From Cercozoa sp. M6MM (Eukaryota; Endomyxa: Ascetosporea), in the NCBI GenBank assembly GCA_040357565.1, contig JBDODJ010000062.1: 64,000 nt of DNA; one strand, written 5' to 3'. The position numbers and the translations under genes are program-made. Positions 37,001-52,976 of this stretch are shown here, piece after piece. The first letter of the stretch is position 1. Every line of letters starts with the position of its first letter. The notes under the pieces are model-generated. The model was not told where the DNA came from, did no database searches, and worked only from the letters and a program-made list of their open reading frames with translations.

Positions 37001-38493
37001 TGTCGCGTCTTGCCATACACAGCATCTACATGGTATACACTAGTTATACTCCCTTCCCCTATACCCCCTCTTACCCCACTTTGCCCCCTCTTTACCCTCT
37101 CACCCCTACATTACCCCTGTGCCCTTGTACCGAGTAGAAGGCGTGGAAGTTGCGCTCGCCAGCGCCGACACGAACGACTCGCGACTGCTCGAGCAAATAA
37201 TGCGTCTGCTCGCATCCGACCACGGCCATGCTGCGAACACTCCCTTCCGCAGTTCCATACATAGCCTCCTTCCTAAGCAAGTTGTACCCTTTGGACGAGT
37301 CGAGTGTCAAACTGAGCCACTTGCCGAATCTTGACGAATTCTGCGAGGGAGAGGTAGAGGAGGTAAGACTAAAGGAAGGAAGGCAGGAAAACCTTGTTGC
37401 GCACAGTGCACGCGTTGCCGAAAGCTTCGAGAATGGGCGACGACTTGAGCACGAGTTGGTCCAAGTCGAGCTGCATGACACGCCCAGGATATCACACGTG
37501 GTCACTCAGTTTAACAGAGAAGCATACGTCATTGCCACCCGCTTGTGCAGACGGTAGACACTCGGCCACATAAGTTAGCACACTGGGAGAAGGTACAATA
37601 GCCAAGAAGTGCCGCAAACTGAAGATACCGTCGCACGAGGAAGGTCTTGCCACTGCCACTCTCGCCTGTCACCACGAGCGACTGCGAGAGCTGGTCCTAT
37701 TGAGGTACAGCGGTACCTTGGTAACTGGAAGGAACATTAACGGTCACAGTTAAACCCGCTGTATGGCTTGCAGTGCTGCCGCTGTGACACCGTAGGCATG
37801 TGGCTTGTTGCTCTGTCATTGTTTCACCTCTCTGCCATGAATACACGCTATCACAAAACTGTACCAATGGAGAATCCGATGCGCGGTAGAAACTCGCTTG
37901 TGCTTCGTCGTACACTCCACTCTGAAGAAAATTCAAGGCAGAAGTAAAGTATACAAAGAGTGTCGGAAGTCAAATATAGCTTTACGCGAGGCTCGTGCGG
38001 ATTCAGCGAAACGAGGATCGACCCGACGCCGACAAAGACTGCTTTGTTTTCGAACTGTTGTCTCACCTGTCAAAGGAGTCATTAGTAAAGAAAGAAAATG
38101 AGAAGGCACAGAAGCGACAACTCACCTGCCACAGGACGGCACCGTGCGAGAATTCGGCCAGTTCCACAAGATTCGGAACGCTGAGGAAAACAAGATGCTT
38201 TAAAAATACCGGGCTGCTCTAAACAGCGCTAGATACCGCTCAGTGAAGGACGTGTGTGCAGCAATGTCGCATTCGGCCAGTTTTTCAGGCTTGATGCGCA
38301 GCTCTCCATGTTTCTCCTGTCAAAAGTCATTCAGTGTTTTCCGTCGAGCAAACTAAAGTGACCATGAGGAGTGTACGGTTTGCAAGAGCACGCGTCCGTC
38401 TTCCGTAGAGCCCGCAACACGTGCAGGCAAGAAGCAGTGCTTCGGGTGTGGTGCCCACACCCAAGTGTCCACGGGAAAAGGCAGGCTAGGCAT
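30338..38493 (-). CDS. Unconventional myosin heavy chain
   Basis: At least 40 short exons over 8.2 kb. The start MPSLPFPVDTWVWAPHPKHC opens an SH3-like N-terminal domain. The motor is complete: SLVVTGESGSGKTFLVRRY (P-loop, about 37650), ILEAFGNACTVRNK, NSSRFGKWLSL (switch I), TLGVLDIFGFEIFDTNRC (switch II, about 35920), RFAQFCINFANETLQRHF, IKHYAGEVQYDVGDFLDRN, ATHPFYVRCINPN and QVGKTRVFFRQKALDLFEK (converter). One or two IQ-like helices follow (FGTVQRMWLRWRFQRFF). The tail is helical with EREIECEEQLKKATQEKDS, then novel segments such as VEVPKNVATALAES and KFKPRELTHRMQRKWKHLG, and it ends HAEVSEAADLE with TGA at 30338. No FERM, MyTH4, DIL or TH1 domain is seen, so the class is undetermined. 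Tail continuity from 32500 down is inferred from phase. Confidence 0.88.
31467..31522. repeat. (CA)n(TA)n microsatellite
   Basis: CA repeats pass into TA repeats inside a myosin tail intron. Similar TA tracts occur in neighbouring myosin introns near 32130-32155 and 33965-34008. Confidence 0.85.
34364..34405. repeat. (GGGGTTAA)n-type intronic repeat
   Basis: Repeats of GGGGTTAA lie within a myosin intron. Close relatives (GGGTCAAA at about 35805-35885, GGGGTAAAGA at about 36085-36260, GGGGTGATTAA at about 34660-34760) fill other introns of the same gene. Each intron carries its own variant, so they look locally amplified. Confidence 0.7.
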
Positions 38494-38947
38494 TGACGAC
38501 GACTGACTTCTGACTTGAGTGCCGACACGAAAACTGCCAACTGACTTGATTCGCCTTTGGCTTGATTTGGATTTACTTTGCACTAGCAGCCGAATTCGGT
38601 TTCTATCAGGACCGACAACAAAACCAGGACATTGAGTAACCCCGGAAAACCCGACTTAAGGCAGACCTGCGGTGGGGCGCGAAACTGCATGACAACCCGT
38701 GCCCTGTTTCCATCAATACCCGTAGATCTGTAAGATTTTCCACTGTTTACGCTGGAACCCAAGTTCTTACGCCTCTCTTTGTGTGGAAACTGCAGTGGAA
38801 AATACTGTACAATCAAGAGCACGGTTCGCCGCAATCGAAACCCTGAACCTGGATCGATTCAATACTGCACAGGACTCCGACATAAAAAGTTTAGAAAAAC
38901 TAAGTCCTGCAAAACTCACCAAATCTAGCATAGTTTTGTGTGCCGGC
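38494..38947. promoter_or_regulatory. Divergent region between myosin and DNAJC8
   Basis: About 450 bases between opposed start codons. No recognisable element beyond moderate AT-richness near 38880-38935. Confidence 0.35.
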
Positions 38948-40284
38948 ATGTCAGCATCCGTCAGCAGTGCGCCCAGCGAGTCGGCAAGCACTGGCGATGT
39001 GGACTCTGCGCTTCGTGAACTCGATGTATTGCATTTTAGTTTTTTTCTTCAGGTTTTATTCTTTCTGGATTCTTGTGCTGTCGTTAGAGAAGCGTCCGCG
39101 TGGATGAGCGACGCGGTGAAGTGACCCGCATTTTGAAGGTATTGGTGTTTGAGGTAACCTGCGAAGGATCTACCACTCGCTTGCGCGCAGGCACCAAAGC
39201 TAAACCCGTTTATCATTCTGGGTGTTCCAACGACCGCGACTGGACCATCAATTCAGGTATGTTTCATTTCATGTGAGTTTATCGCTTAGTGCACAACTGA
39301 CTGTTTGACTGCAGAAACAGTACCGCAAATTGTCGCTGTTTGTGCATCCCGATAAGTGCCGCGACTTTCAAGAGGGTGCTCGTTGTTTGTTTGCTGAGTA
39401 TTGGAGGACTGCACGACTGTGTTTGTTTAGATGCCAGACGTGCATTCGAAAAGCTTGACAAGGCCAAAACGCAGCTGCTTGATGCCGAACAACGCGCGCA
39501 ACTGTCCGAGCTTGTACCCTATCACTCGTGCACTTTATGCGAGAGGTGTATTTTTAACTTTTAACAGGTGAACATGGCACGAGAGAACGCTCAGAAAAAG
39601 CGCGACGAAATTGAAAAGCAAAAACGCATCGAGCAGCTTGAAAAAGGTCTATTCTCGCCCTCGTTCTTAACTGTAGGTTTTTGAGATGGCCGAAATGCGT
39701 GAGTGTGGAATTCTGCAGAAGCGAACCAGAGCGACGGCGAAGAGAAAGAAGACGAAGAAGCAAGCATCTCTACCGAAAAGGTAAATCTTTGTCGCGAACA
39801 AGAAAGCTTGGGTGTGTATGTACGTCGTTCCTTGCAGAAAACGGAACTGGCCTACGACCACGATTTCGAACTCGAAGTTCTCAACGAACTCAACGAAATT
39901 CTCATTGTAGCTTGGCTTCCCCTTTTTGTTGTGTTTTCCCACATATGTTGCATTTGCACAGGCAAGAGAATGGGAGCGGAGACAACAAGAGCGCCATACT
40001 CGGTACTCTTGGTCTAACTTAAGCGTAGTCACGCCTCTTCTATTCTGATAATCCACAGAGAGATGGAACGACGCACGCAGGAACAAGTAGACCAGCTGCG
40101 ACAGGCCAAGGTGCACCAGAATATACTCTCCCCAAGACTTGCGCTTGCACCAACACCCGGGTGTGCGTGAAAGCAGGTTGAAGCCGAAAAGGTGCGCAAG
40201 CAGTGGGAGCAATCGCGCGACAAGCGCGTCTCCAACTGGCGCGACTTCTCGAAGCGCAAGAAGAAGAAGCGTCGCGTTGTTTAG
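38948..40284 (+). CDS. DNAJC8: DNAJC8-type spliceosomal J-domain protein
   Basis: About ten exons from ATG 38948 to TAG 40282-40284. A short acidic start (MSASVSSAPSESASTGD) leads to RSVRVDERRGEVTRILK and the J domain: LNPFIILGVPTTATGPSIQ, KQYRKLSLFVHPDKCRDFQE with the HPD motif that stimulates Hsp70, and ARRAFEKLDKAKTQLLDAEQ. Next come MARENAQKKRDEIEKQKRIE, YDHDFELEVLNELNEIL, REWERRQQERHTR, EMERRTQEQVDQLRQAK and the closing KQWEQSRDKRVSNWRDFSKR, which matches the DNAJC8 end (ESRDGRVDSWRNF). DNAJC8 is a spliceosome-associated cochaperone (SPF31). The LNPF before the J domain and the charged C-terminal helix set it apart from other J proteins. The basic exon at about 39720-39780 could be read in more than one frame. 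Confidence 0.9.
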
Positions 40285-40365
40285 CCACCGCTGCTCGTTA
40301 ACTAACATTCCGCGTAGAAATCAAATGAGACGAAACGGCTCTCCGGAACCCGTGTTGGCAGACGA

Positions 40366-40758
40366 GTTCAGAAAACCAACTATGTAGTTCCCCTGCACCA
40401 GTCCGGGGTGGGTCACAAGATGGCCGTGTCTACCACCCGCTTAGGGTAGGACCATACAACTCCCCTCTTGACATTCCCCCGACACCGACGTCGATTTCAT
40501 GGTTGGTGCCGGTAGCCGGCCTCGATAACTAAACAAAACAAACAAAGGACAGACTTAGGGCCACCATTCTGGTGGCTGGAGCTGACTAAAAAGCGAGTTG
40601 GATAGCCCACCCTAAACCCAGGCGAGGACGGACCGGCACAGGGAAACTTGTTACTGACGGTTGTCAGTGAAAGCGGAGACTGCATCACGTAATCTGAGTC
40701 AGTCTGCCCGTAACAAACTACATACGATAGTTGGTTTCTTAGTAGACTGAACCAACTA
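40366..40758. mobile_element. MITE-like element with terminal inverted repeats
   Basis: The left end reads GAGTTCAGAAAACCAACTA then TGTAGTTC. The right end, reverse-complemented, reads TAGTTGGTTCAGTCTAC, AAGAAACCAACTA, then TGTAGTTTG. These are related terminal inverted repeats of roughly 25-45 bp around a core of about 330 bp with no supported gene. About 150 bases of the left part, including ACCACCCGCTTAGGGTAGGA and CCCTGCACCA, recur inverted at about 62970-63127. Size, termini and lack of coding capacity suit a non-autonomous DNA element. No target-site duplication could be confirmed by eye. Confidence 0.6.
40728..40758 (-). repeat. 3'-region hairpin motif, copy 2
   Basis: Perfect arms TAGTTGGTT and AACCAACTA (9 bp each) enclose a loop containing TAGTAGACT. 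It lies 9 bases past the RRP46 stop in that gene's direction and forms the right terminus of the MITE-like element. Confidence 0.75.
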
Positions 40759-40766
40759 AAAAAAAA

Positions 40767-41936
40767 CTAATCCTGCATGGCGTCCGACTCGGAGTCTTCA
40801 GCGTCACTGTCGCTCGCGTCGATGCCTTCCTTCCTCCGCACCTTGTTAGCAACGACCTCACGGAGTTCCTTCACCGCCGCTTGCGAGAGTTGCTGCGCCA
40901 TCTTCAGAGTGCCTGTTCAACGGGTTTCAGCGAGTAGGAGGTACCCCAACGCCCCTGGCCAGTATCCTGATTAAAACAACATACCAAAGAACTCGTCGTT
41001 GGAACGGAACTTGCGCGAGCGGAACTGTGAGAAAACGAGGGTGTCCTCGCCGTTGAGAAAGGCGAGTGTGCCGCATCTGCAGCAAGCAACTTGTGTGCGT
41101 GCGTGTGTGTGTAATATCTAAGAGGAGTACACTCGAAGCACGGCCTCCTCATCGGCCAGCGGGTCCACAATGAAGTCGTCGTCCTCGTCAAGACCCGCCG
41201 TGGCGGCGCCAATCACTCCGCGCAGAGGCACGCCGGCGTCCATGAGGGCGCCCACGCAGGCGTTCAGCGCACACGAGAGCAGCGCGCCGTCGTCGCGCAC
41301 CACCTGGACAGCGATGGCCACCACGCAGCGGGGGTGCAGCTCCCTCTGTACGCACAGTTATACATACAATATATACATACATTATATACATACATATATA
41401 TATATATATAACATTATACTTATCGGTGTGCATGCATGTGAAAAGTACCATCACAACAGTCTTAAGCGTATTCTCGATGGCGTACTCGCAGGCAACCTCG
41501 TCGCCACTGCTGGTACCGGAGGCTCGCGACCACGTGACTGCCAATATACATATATATATATATATATATGCATGTGTGTATATATATATATATATATGCA
41601 TGTGTGTATATATATGCATGTGTGTATTTAAGTATAGATACAATTGTATATATGCAGTTAAAGCACACACACACCCTGTAGCCTGGCGCCGTCTATTTGC
41701 TCGCGACGCGGCGCATCGGCGATCGGGCCGGTGACACTGCAGACGACTGCAAGGACACTGCACATACCAAAACGCACAGTGTAGTCAGTGCTACCCTCAG
41801 TGTCGCCGTTTCTCCACCGACAGCTGCCATCCGCACGGGCAAGAACGCCCAACTCGCACGTCAGCGGGCGAGACTCGCGTTTCTTACTGTCCAGCACGCA
41901 CAAGGACAATGCAACCAACCCCCCCCCCCCACACAT
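40767..41936 (-). CDS. EXOSC5: Exosome subunit RRP46 (EXOSC5), RNase PH-like
   Basis: Exons read SRPLTCELGVLARADGSCRW (strand one of the RNase PH fold), VLAVVCSVTGPIADAPRREQ, VTWSRASGTSSGDEVACEYA, then IENTLKTVV, RELHPRCVVAIAVQVVRDD, GALLSCALNACVGALMDAGV (the hallmark core helix), GLDEDDDFIVDPLADEEAV, and CGTLAFLNGEDTLVFSQFRS. A charged helix and acidic tail (ASDSDAEDSESDAMQD) end at TAG 40767-40769. RRP46 is one of six RNase PH-like proteins forming the exosome ring; eukaryotic ones are catalytically dead. ALNACVGALMDAGV is typical of RRP46/RRP42-type subunits, and the length and PRxxV phrase favour RRP46. The first exon is uncertain: the frame opens near 41936, after a poly-G that may be intronic. 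Confidence 0.87.
41395..41640. repeat. (TA)n/(TGCATG)n microsatellites in an RRP46 intron and flank
   Basis: Several TA runs alternate with TGCATGTGTG, at about 41395-41411 and 41547-41625. They lie in RRP46 introns and explain the IYIYIY frames. Confidence 0.8.
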
Positions 41937-42998
41937 CCCATCACATTTTATAGTACCGCCCGTCTGCGCGAGTGTCGCCGATATGCGCTGATTTGTGCTC
42001 CATTGGCAAACAAGTACACTGTTACGCCGTCCGCACTCTCTCTACGCAAGAAAGCGCGCTCAGCGTCAAGTGGCGGTATTTGTTAAGGCTGCTGCAAGCT
42101 TCACCCTCGGTCCATGCCAAACTGGCCCCCGAGACAGTGTTTAACGCCAGCAAACTCGTGCCGTTGTGTAATACGCCTCAACGTTGCTTTGGGCAACGTG
42201 AATCGTCAGCGAGAGTGGCCGGTTGTTGCCGAGTGGGCGATCAGTTTTCGACGGTGCTTTTGGATCATAGCTCACGTGTGGTACCATTTGCTATCAGCAT
42301 TCTGTATTGTTTGGTTTGTGAAATAACCGTGAATTGGGTTCTGCAGAAGTGAAATCGCTTTGTTTACTGGCCACACGCACGGCATCAGGCTGGTTTGAAA
42401 TGTGCCTTTTTCACTTCGCGGAAATTGATTGATCAGTTGATTTTATTGCCCGGCATAAGCCAGAGAGCCGTGTGACGCCCGCATACGCACAAATACGAGC
42501 GCGCTTTGTGTGATTGTATGTTGTGTGCGTCTCCTCAACATACTGTATCGTTTTGTTGGTTGTTCATTTGATCGTTCCACACGTTGATTGTTTTGGAGTT
42601 TCTGTTGTTTGCGCGGCCTGATTTGGCGCGCAATCGTGTCATCAAGTGATTTGTGTGCGTGTGTGTTGCGTTCAGTGACGCTGAGAGGTGTGTCGTGTCG
42701 TTTTACCGCGAGGCCATTTTCAGTGCGTTTTGAATGATTGATTCAGTTGTAGGCTCCCAACCATACGTACCAAGTGATCCGCACACTCCGAGGTGCTGTG
42801 TTTTCATTGGGCTGTTCTACCTGTTTTTTTTTTTTTGATCGCCACGGTGCGTTGATCCGCCCAACCTAGACACCCAAACAAACAAAAACTCACTTCTGAT
42901 CCACGATTTCTCGTTTCCTGCGGGGCTGTGTAGTGCCCTTAGTACAGTGTTTTCGTTGCCCAGAGATATTGTGACGTTGGAGTGCAGCAGTACCGCCG
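41937..42998. promoter_or_regulatory. Divergent region between RRP46 and the 42999 gene
   Basis: Just over 1 kb between opposed starts, the largest divergent spacer here. From about 42500 it is rich in TGTGT and TTTGAT strings. A frame before 42999 (VTLECSSTADAIKQVAL) looks partly protein-like and could be an alternative first exon of the plus-strand gene. No element can be named. Confidence 0.3.
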
Positions 42999-48472
<5,474 letters not shown>

Positions 48473-48604
48473 GTTGCTCCTTGAGTCTCGTCACGTCAGT
48501 TTGCAACTCGAGCTCACGTCAGCTCGTACTGTGCTAATTTAATATAAAGTTCAGTCGTTCGCGAGTTGAGTTCCAGTCTACCGACTGACACGCTCGGCTA
48601 AGAG

Positions 48605-48635
48605 TAGTTGGTTTCATAGTAGACTGAACTAACTA
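48605..48635 (-). repeat. 3'-region hairpin motif, copy 3
   Basis: TAGTTGGTTTC and GAACTAACTA arms around ATAGTAGACT. It differs from the copy at 40728 at only two positions. It lies 55 bases past the stop of the minus-strand gene ending at 48690 and 133 bases past the convergent stop at 48472. Confidence 0.75.
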
Positions 48636-48689
48636 ACTAACGAACTATACAACAATCAGGTGAGTGTGTTGTACATGTCGCATCCATGA

Positions 48690-51278
48690 TCACGCCGACT
48701 CGGCCACGTGCGCCAGCGTGCGGCAGAAGGCGTGCACCAACGAGGCTGCGAGTTCGCGGTTGTCGGGACTCGTGCTGCCACCGGTGCCAACTCCGTCGCT
48801 GACGACAGCCTCGTGGCACGCCGTCACTGTCACCGTCATCTCTTGCGCTGGAAGCGGGGGGGGGGGAACAGGAAAGAGCAAGGATAAGAGGGATAGGAGG
48901 GGTAAAAAGCAAAGCGATACCATCATTGGCGGTGCAGAAGTCGAAGCGAAGTGAGCGACCGAACGGATTCGCCGTGGCGGCCACTGATCACACCGACGAT
49001 TTAGACCCCCTTACTTTCTTTACCCCCCCCCCCCCCTCTTACCTAGAGCAGCATGCGGCAGCTGCAGACAGCCGTAGTTGTTGAGACACGTCGAGGCGAC
49101 GCAACTGGCCAGCACGGTCGGCACCGAAGGCGTGCACTTCTCCAGCGCCGCCGTTGCTCCCGTCTCTACCCGAAGGTTAAAGGTAGGATAAGGAGGGCAA
49201 GGTGTAAGGGGGTGAAGGCAGTGTACCCCACAGCGCACGCAGCGCCGGCAGCAGCAGCACATTGAACGGCATGTACATACTCGCGCATGCACGCCGATAC
49301 GCCTCGACCTTGCCGCCCTCCAGGTGCTTCATCTTGCGCTCTACTGAGAGTTAAACAGGGACGGTTCAAGGGACGATTAAAGGGGCGTTAACAGGGGTAG
49401 AGGATTAAAGTCCACCATGCACGCGCTGCGCCACGGCCCAAAAATCCTCGTTTTCGTCGCTTTCGTCGCCGCCGAACGGATTCGCGAGTGTCACCACGAA
49501 AAAGTAGTTTCCTATCGACTTCTCTGCATTCAGGGGGGGGGGGGAATAGGGAAAGTAAACGGGAAGAGTGGCATAACCCACCGATGTCGGGGAACTCCTT
49601 TCGCAACGATACCGGTGTCACCGAGGCCGCACTTCGCAATACCTGAAGGCGGTAGGGGGTAAAGAGGGGGGTGAATGGGGTAAAGAAAGGGGTAAAGAGA
49701 GGAGCAAAGAGGGGGGTAAAGACGGAGAGAGGGGGTAATGAACCTCGTGACACACGCGCATGCCGACGGTGGTCAAAACCGTGTCGATCGGAATTTCGCG
49801 TCGCTTGCACGCGCGCAGCAATGCCGCTACGTCGACCTGTAAACAATCCTATCCCCTCTTTACCCCCTTTACCCTTACCCTACCCTCACCCCTACCCTTA
49901 TCCCCACCCCTACCCTTACCCCCACCCCTACCCTACCCTTACCCCATACTCCCTTTACCCCCTACCACACGAGTCTCCAGAGCAAAGGCTTCACGCAAAG
50001 GCGTCAATTTCTCTCTGCACAGGGGGGTTAACAGAGGGGTGAACAAGGGATAAAAGAATAAATGGGAGGGGTAAACACACACATGCGGCCTGAGAACAGA
50101 GTGCATCTCGCGCGTTTTTCGAAACAAGGAGCGCGCCGCCTCGTTTTCGTCGCTCGCGTCGGCGGAAAAAAGCGCCACGGGCGGCACGTCGATTCGCGTC
50201 TTTTCCTCCACTGTTTCGGGCAGTCCCGCTCGCACTGCCTCCTCTATCTCTGGGGTAACAGGGGGTAAACGGGGGGGGGGTAAATAGGAGAATAAACAGG
50301 AGGATAAACAGGAGGTAAAACAGGGGTAAACAGGGGGTAAAACAGGGGGTAAAACAGGGGTAAACACGGGTAGAACAGGGGGTAAAACAGGGGGTAAAAC
50401 GGGGGGCAAATGGGGGGTAAAACTACCACTCACATCGTCGAAGAGAAAGTGCAGCAGCACGCGCGCAATGCCGGCGCAGCCCAGTCCGTCGACCAGCAGG
50501 TGCGACGCACTCACCGTCATTCCGACGCACGCCTCGCTGCCCTCGCGCACGATGGCTCGCACTCGCCACAGCGGCGCTTCGTGCCACTCAAAGCTCTGCA
50601 CACCCGCATCGCACATCTTTCGCCAATCCCACGCAAAGCTTTCGCCAATCTCACGCAAAGCTTTCACTCTTTTAGCAACGCGTTCACAATTTCACGCAAA
50701 GCTTTCACGCTTTTCAGCATAGTTTTCACACTTTCACGCAAAGCCATCCGCAAAGCCGTTACACTCTCACGCAAAACTATCGCATTCTCAAGCTTTCACG
50801 TGAGACATAGACGCGTTTACCACTTGTTTCAACTCGTTTTCGAGCGCCTTGTGCAGCGTGGCACTTCGGTTCAGCAGCGCGTCGCTGGACTCGACCTGCG
50901 GAGCGGCGAAGGCGCGCTCGGCGGCCGCAGCATCGAAGGCGTGCAGTGCCATGCGAATGCCACGCGAACTGACATCCAGAGTCGCGCGCAGAGTCGGAAC
51001 TTCGCGAAAGCAGCGAATCGTCGCAAGTTTCAGCTGCTGCAGCGTCACTTCGCTCTCCAGGTCTAAATCCGCACAAAGCCAAACAACTGACGGCACGAGA
51101 TGGAGAGAGGGGAGAGAGAATGTACACAGGCCGAAGATGGCTCCAGGTGTGCCGGATGGCGCTAAAGTAAACAAGCACCGGAGCAAGAGTAAAGAAAAAA
51201 AGAAAAGGGCAAGAACTGAAACAACTTACGCTGGAAAAAGCCCTCACAGCAAACGAGATTTTGCAAATGCTGAGACAT
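48690..51278 (-). CDS. HXXXDG acyltransferase/condensation-superfamily enzyme
   Basis: About a dozen exons. The start MSQHLQNLVCCEGFFQ (51278) leads to APSGTPGAIFGL and ESEVTLQQLKLATIRCFREV with PTLRATLDV, a layout like alcohol O-acetyltransferases and other CoA-dependent acyltransferases. The catalytic signature is VSASHLLVDGLGCAGIARVL (about 50500), giving HLLVDG, an exact HXXXDG motif. Then come EIEEAVRAGLPETVEE, KRREIPIDTVLTTVGMR, SVTPVSLRKEFPDIG, NYFFVVTLANPFGGDESDE, YMPFNVLLLPALRALW, SCVASTCLNNYGCLQLP (the DFGWG-like bridge region is not obvious) and VTVTACHEAVVSDG before TGA 48690-48692. HXXXDG enzymes use the His as a base to acylate alcohols, sterols or amines. The substrate cannot be inferred. 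Introns carry GGGGTAA and TTACCCC arrays. Confidence 0.72.
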
Positions 51279-51459
51279 AACCCTTGCACGTCTATACTTA
51301 TGAATGGGACCTGCTAGCAGTTCGCACTCCAGTTTAGCAGTATAATTGCAGTATCTATGAGTGCTCGTCTCGAAATTATTGGATTTGGGGTTCTCAGAAT
51401 TGTCCGGGTCTCTTTTGTGTAGTAAAATAAAAAACAATCGAGCGGGAGCGTCGGTGTGA

Positions 51460-52521
51460 TTAGCTGCCACAGCACCAGGTGTTGGAGTTGCCGCTGTTGA
51501 GATCTACGGTGCCTTGTTGCTCTTGTTGCTTCTGCAGCATCTCTTCTCGCCGACGCACGTACTGCGGAGGAGGTTAAAGAAGCGGGGGGGGGGGGGTAAA
51601 GGGGTAGACGGGCGTAAATGAGAAGGTGAAGGGAAGGGTGTAGTACCTCCTCGATGGCGTGGTTGAACATGTCGTCGACACCGTCGCCCGTGAGCGACGA
51701 CGTCTCAAAGTACTTGACCTCCTCGCGCAGTCGCTCGTGCTGCAGCGCCTCGATGTCGGCCGCCGGGACCTGTCAGTCACAGCAACTTAAATCTCACATC
51801 CGCGCGGAAGCCTGAGGTCACACCAGAAAGGCCAGGGTACCACTCGCTTCGACTGATCGCTTTTGGTGCCGCACAGCAGCAACTGACCCTGCAGAAAGTA
51901 ACAGAGAGGGTGAGAGAAGATAAAGAGAGGTTAAGAATGGGGGGTAACAGTACCGTAGCATTGTGCCGACGCACCTCTTGCACCCACCTGGTCACGTGTT
52001 CGAACGAGTCGTACGCGTTCAGATCAAAGCACACCACGATGGCGTGCGCACCTGTGGGAAGGGTACAAGGGGGACAAGGAGAGTAAAGGGGGAAGGGGTA
52101 CCGCTGTAGTAAGCGCGCGTAATGGCACGGAAACGCTCCTGCAGGTCAGGCCATTTCGTAGTTCTCATACATGCAAGCTTCCGCGCGGACAAAGATCTGT
52201 TTGAATACCTGACCGGCAGTGTCCCAGAGTTGCAGCTTGACCTGCTGGCCAGATGGACTGCTCTTGGGTGTCACCACCTTGACCAAGAAGTCCACGCCTG
52301 TCAGACAGTCACATTACATACCACACTGATTCTGACTGGCTGAACAAATTGACTGATGAAAGCTACCGATTGTGGAGATGTACGAAGGGTCGAAGGCACC
52401 GTTGCCAAACCTGCCAGCACACAAGGACAAAGTGACCCAATCAAAAGAAAAACCAGAGAACACACCGGTTCAGCAGCGCCGATTTACCGACACCTGCATC
52501 ACCAACAATCACGACCTTCAT
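51460..52521 (-). CDS. Rab-family small GTPase
   Basis: Seven or so exons. The start MKVVIVGDAGVGKSALLNR (52521) holds the P-loop GDAGVGKS with almost no N-terminal tail. Then FGNGAFDPSYISTIGVDF (switch I Thr, RabF1 IGVDF), VKLQLWDTAGQERFRAITRA with YYS (G3 and switch II), AIVVCFDLNAYDSFEHVTRW, QLLLCGTKSDQSKRV (G4 as TKSD, where NKxD is usual) and FETSSLTGDGVDDMF (G5). The tail is Gln-rich and ends SNTWCCGS with TAA 51460-51462, a CC-type geranylgeranylation site. It resembles the Rab1/Rab8/Rab18 group, but the subfamily is not assignable. The TKSD variant is seen in several functional Rabs. Divergent from the Mpo1-like gene. Confidence 0.92.
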
Positions 52522-52976
52522 CCTGCCCACCAGACACAAATCTCGTCCCCTGTCAGACGCCGCATCCAGAAAACTCGGTACAGGATGTCGCGTTGCGAGT
52601 CCATTTTGTGAAATATGTATCGCCGTTTCTCTGCAATCCCGAAAAGGCTCTAAACTGTGTCAGAACACGTTAAATTAACAGTGCACAGGCTGACAGCTGT
52701 TCTGCGTCGCGAGAGCAACCGCCACGAATCGCCACGACAAAAAACCACGAACAGTCGAGATGTCTTTCTCGCGTTTTTGCCTGCTTTTGTAGAGCTTTAT
52801 TGATCTTAATATCTATTTTATCGGTAAAAATGCAAACAATATTGTGTTTGGTGTGTGATAAGGCGTTCTTATTTTTTGTGGCGGTGGAATCGAGCTTTTC
52901 TGTTTTGGTTTTTGCTTTGTTTTCATCACTGTGAACCAGAACAGGGTGTTTGCCAGCATCAGTGAGCTTCACGAGC
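52522..52976. promoter_or_regulatory. Divergent region between Rab and Mpo1-like genes
   Basis: About 455 bases between opposed start codons. A T-rich, AT-biased stretch lies at about 52795-52925. No element can be named. Confidence 0.35.

Larger units (their letters stand above)
40285..40766. other. Convergent intergenic region occupied by a MITE-like element
   Basis: The space between the DNAJC8 stop and the RRP46 stop is almost entirely a dispersed element (about 40366-40758); no gene is present. Confidence 0.6.
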
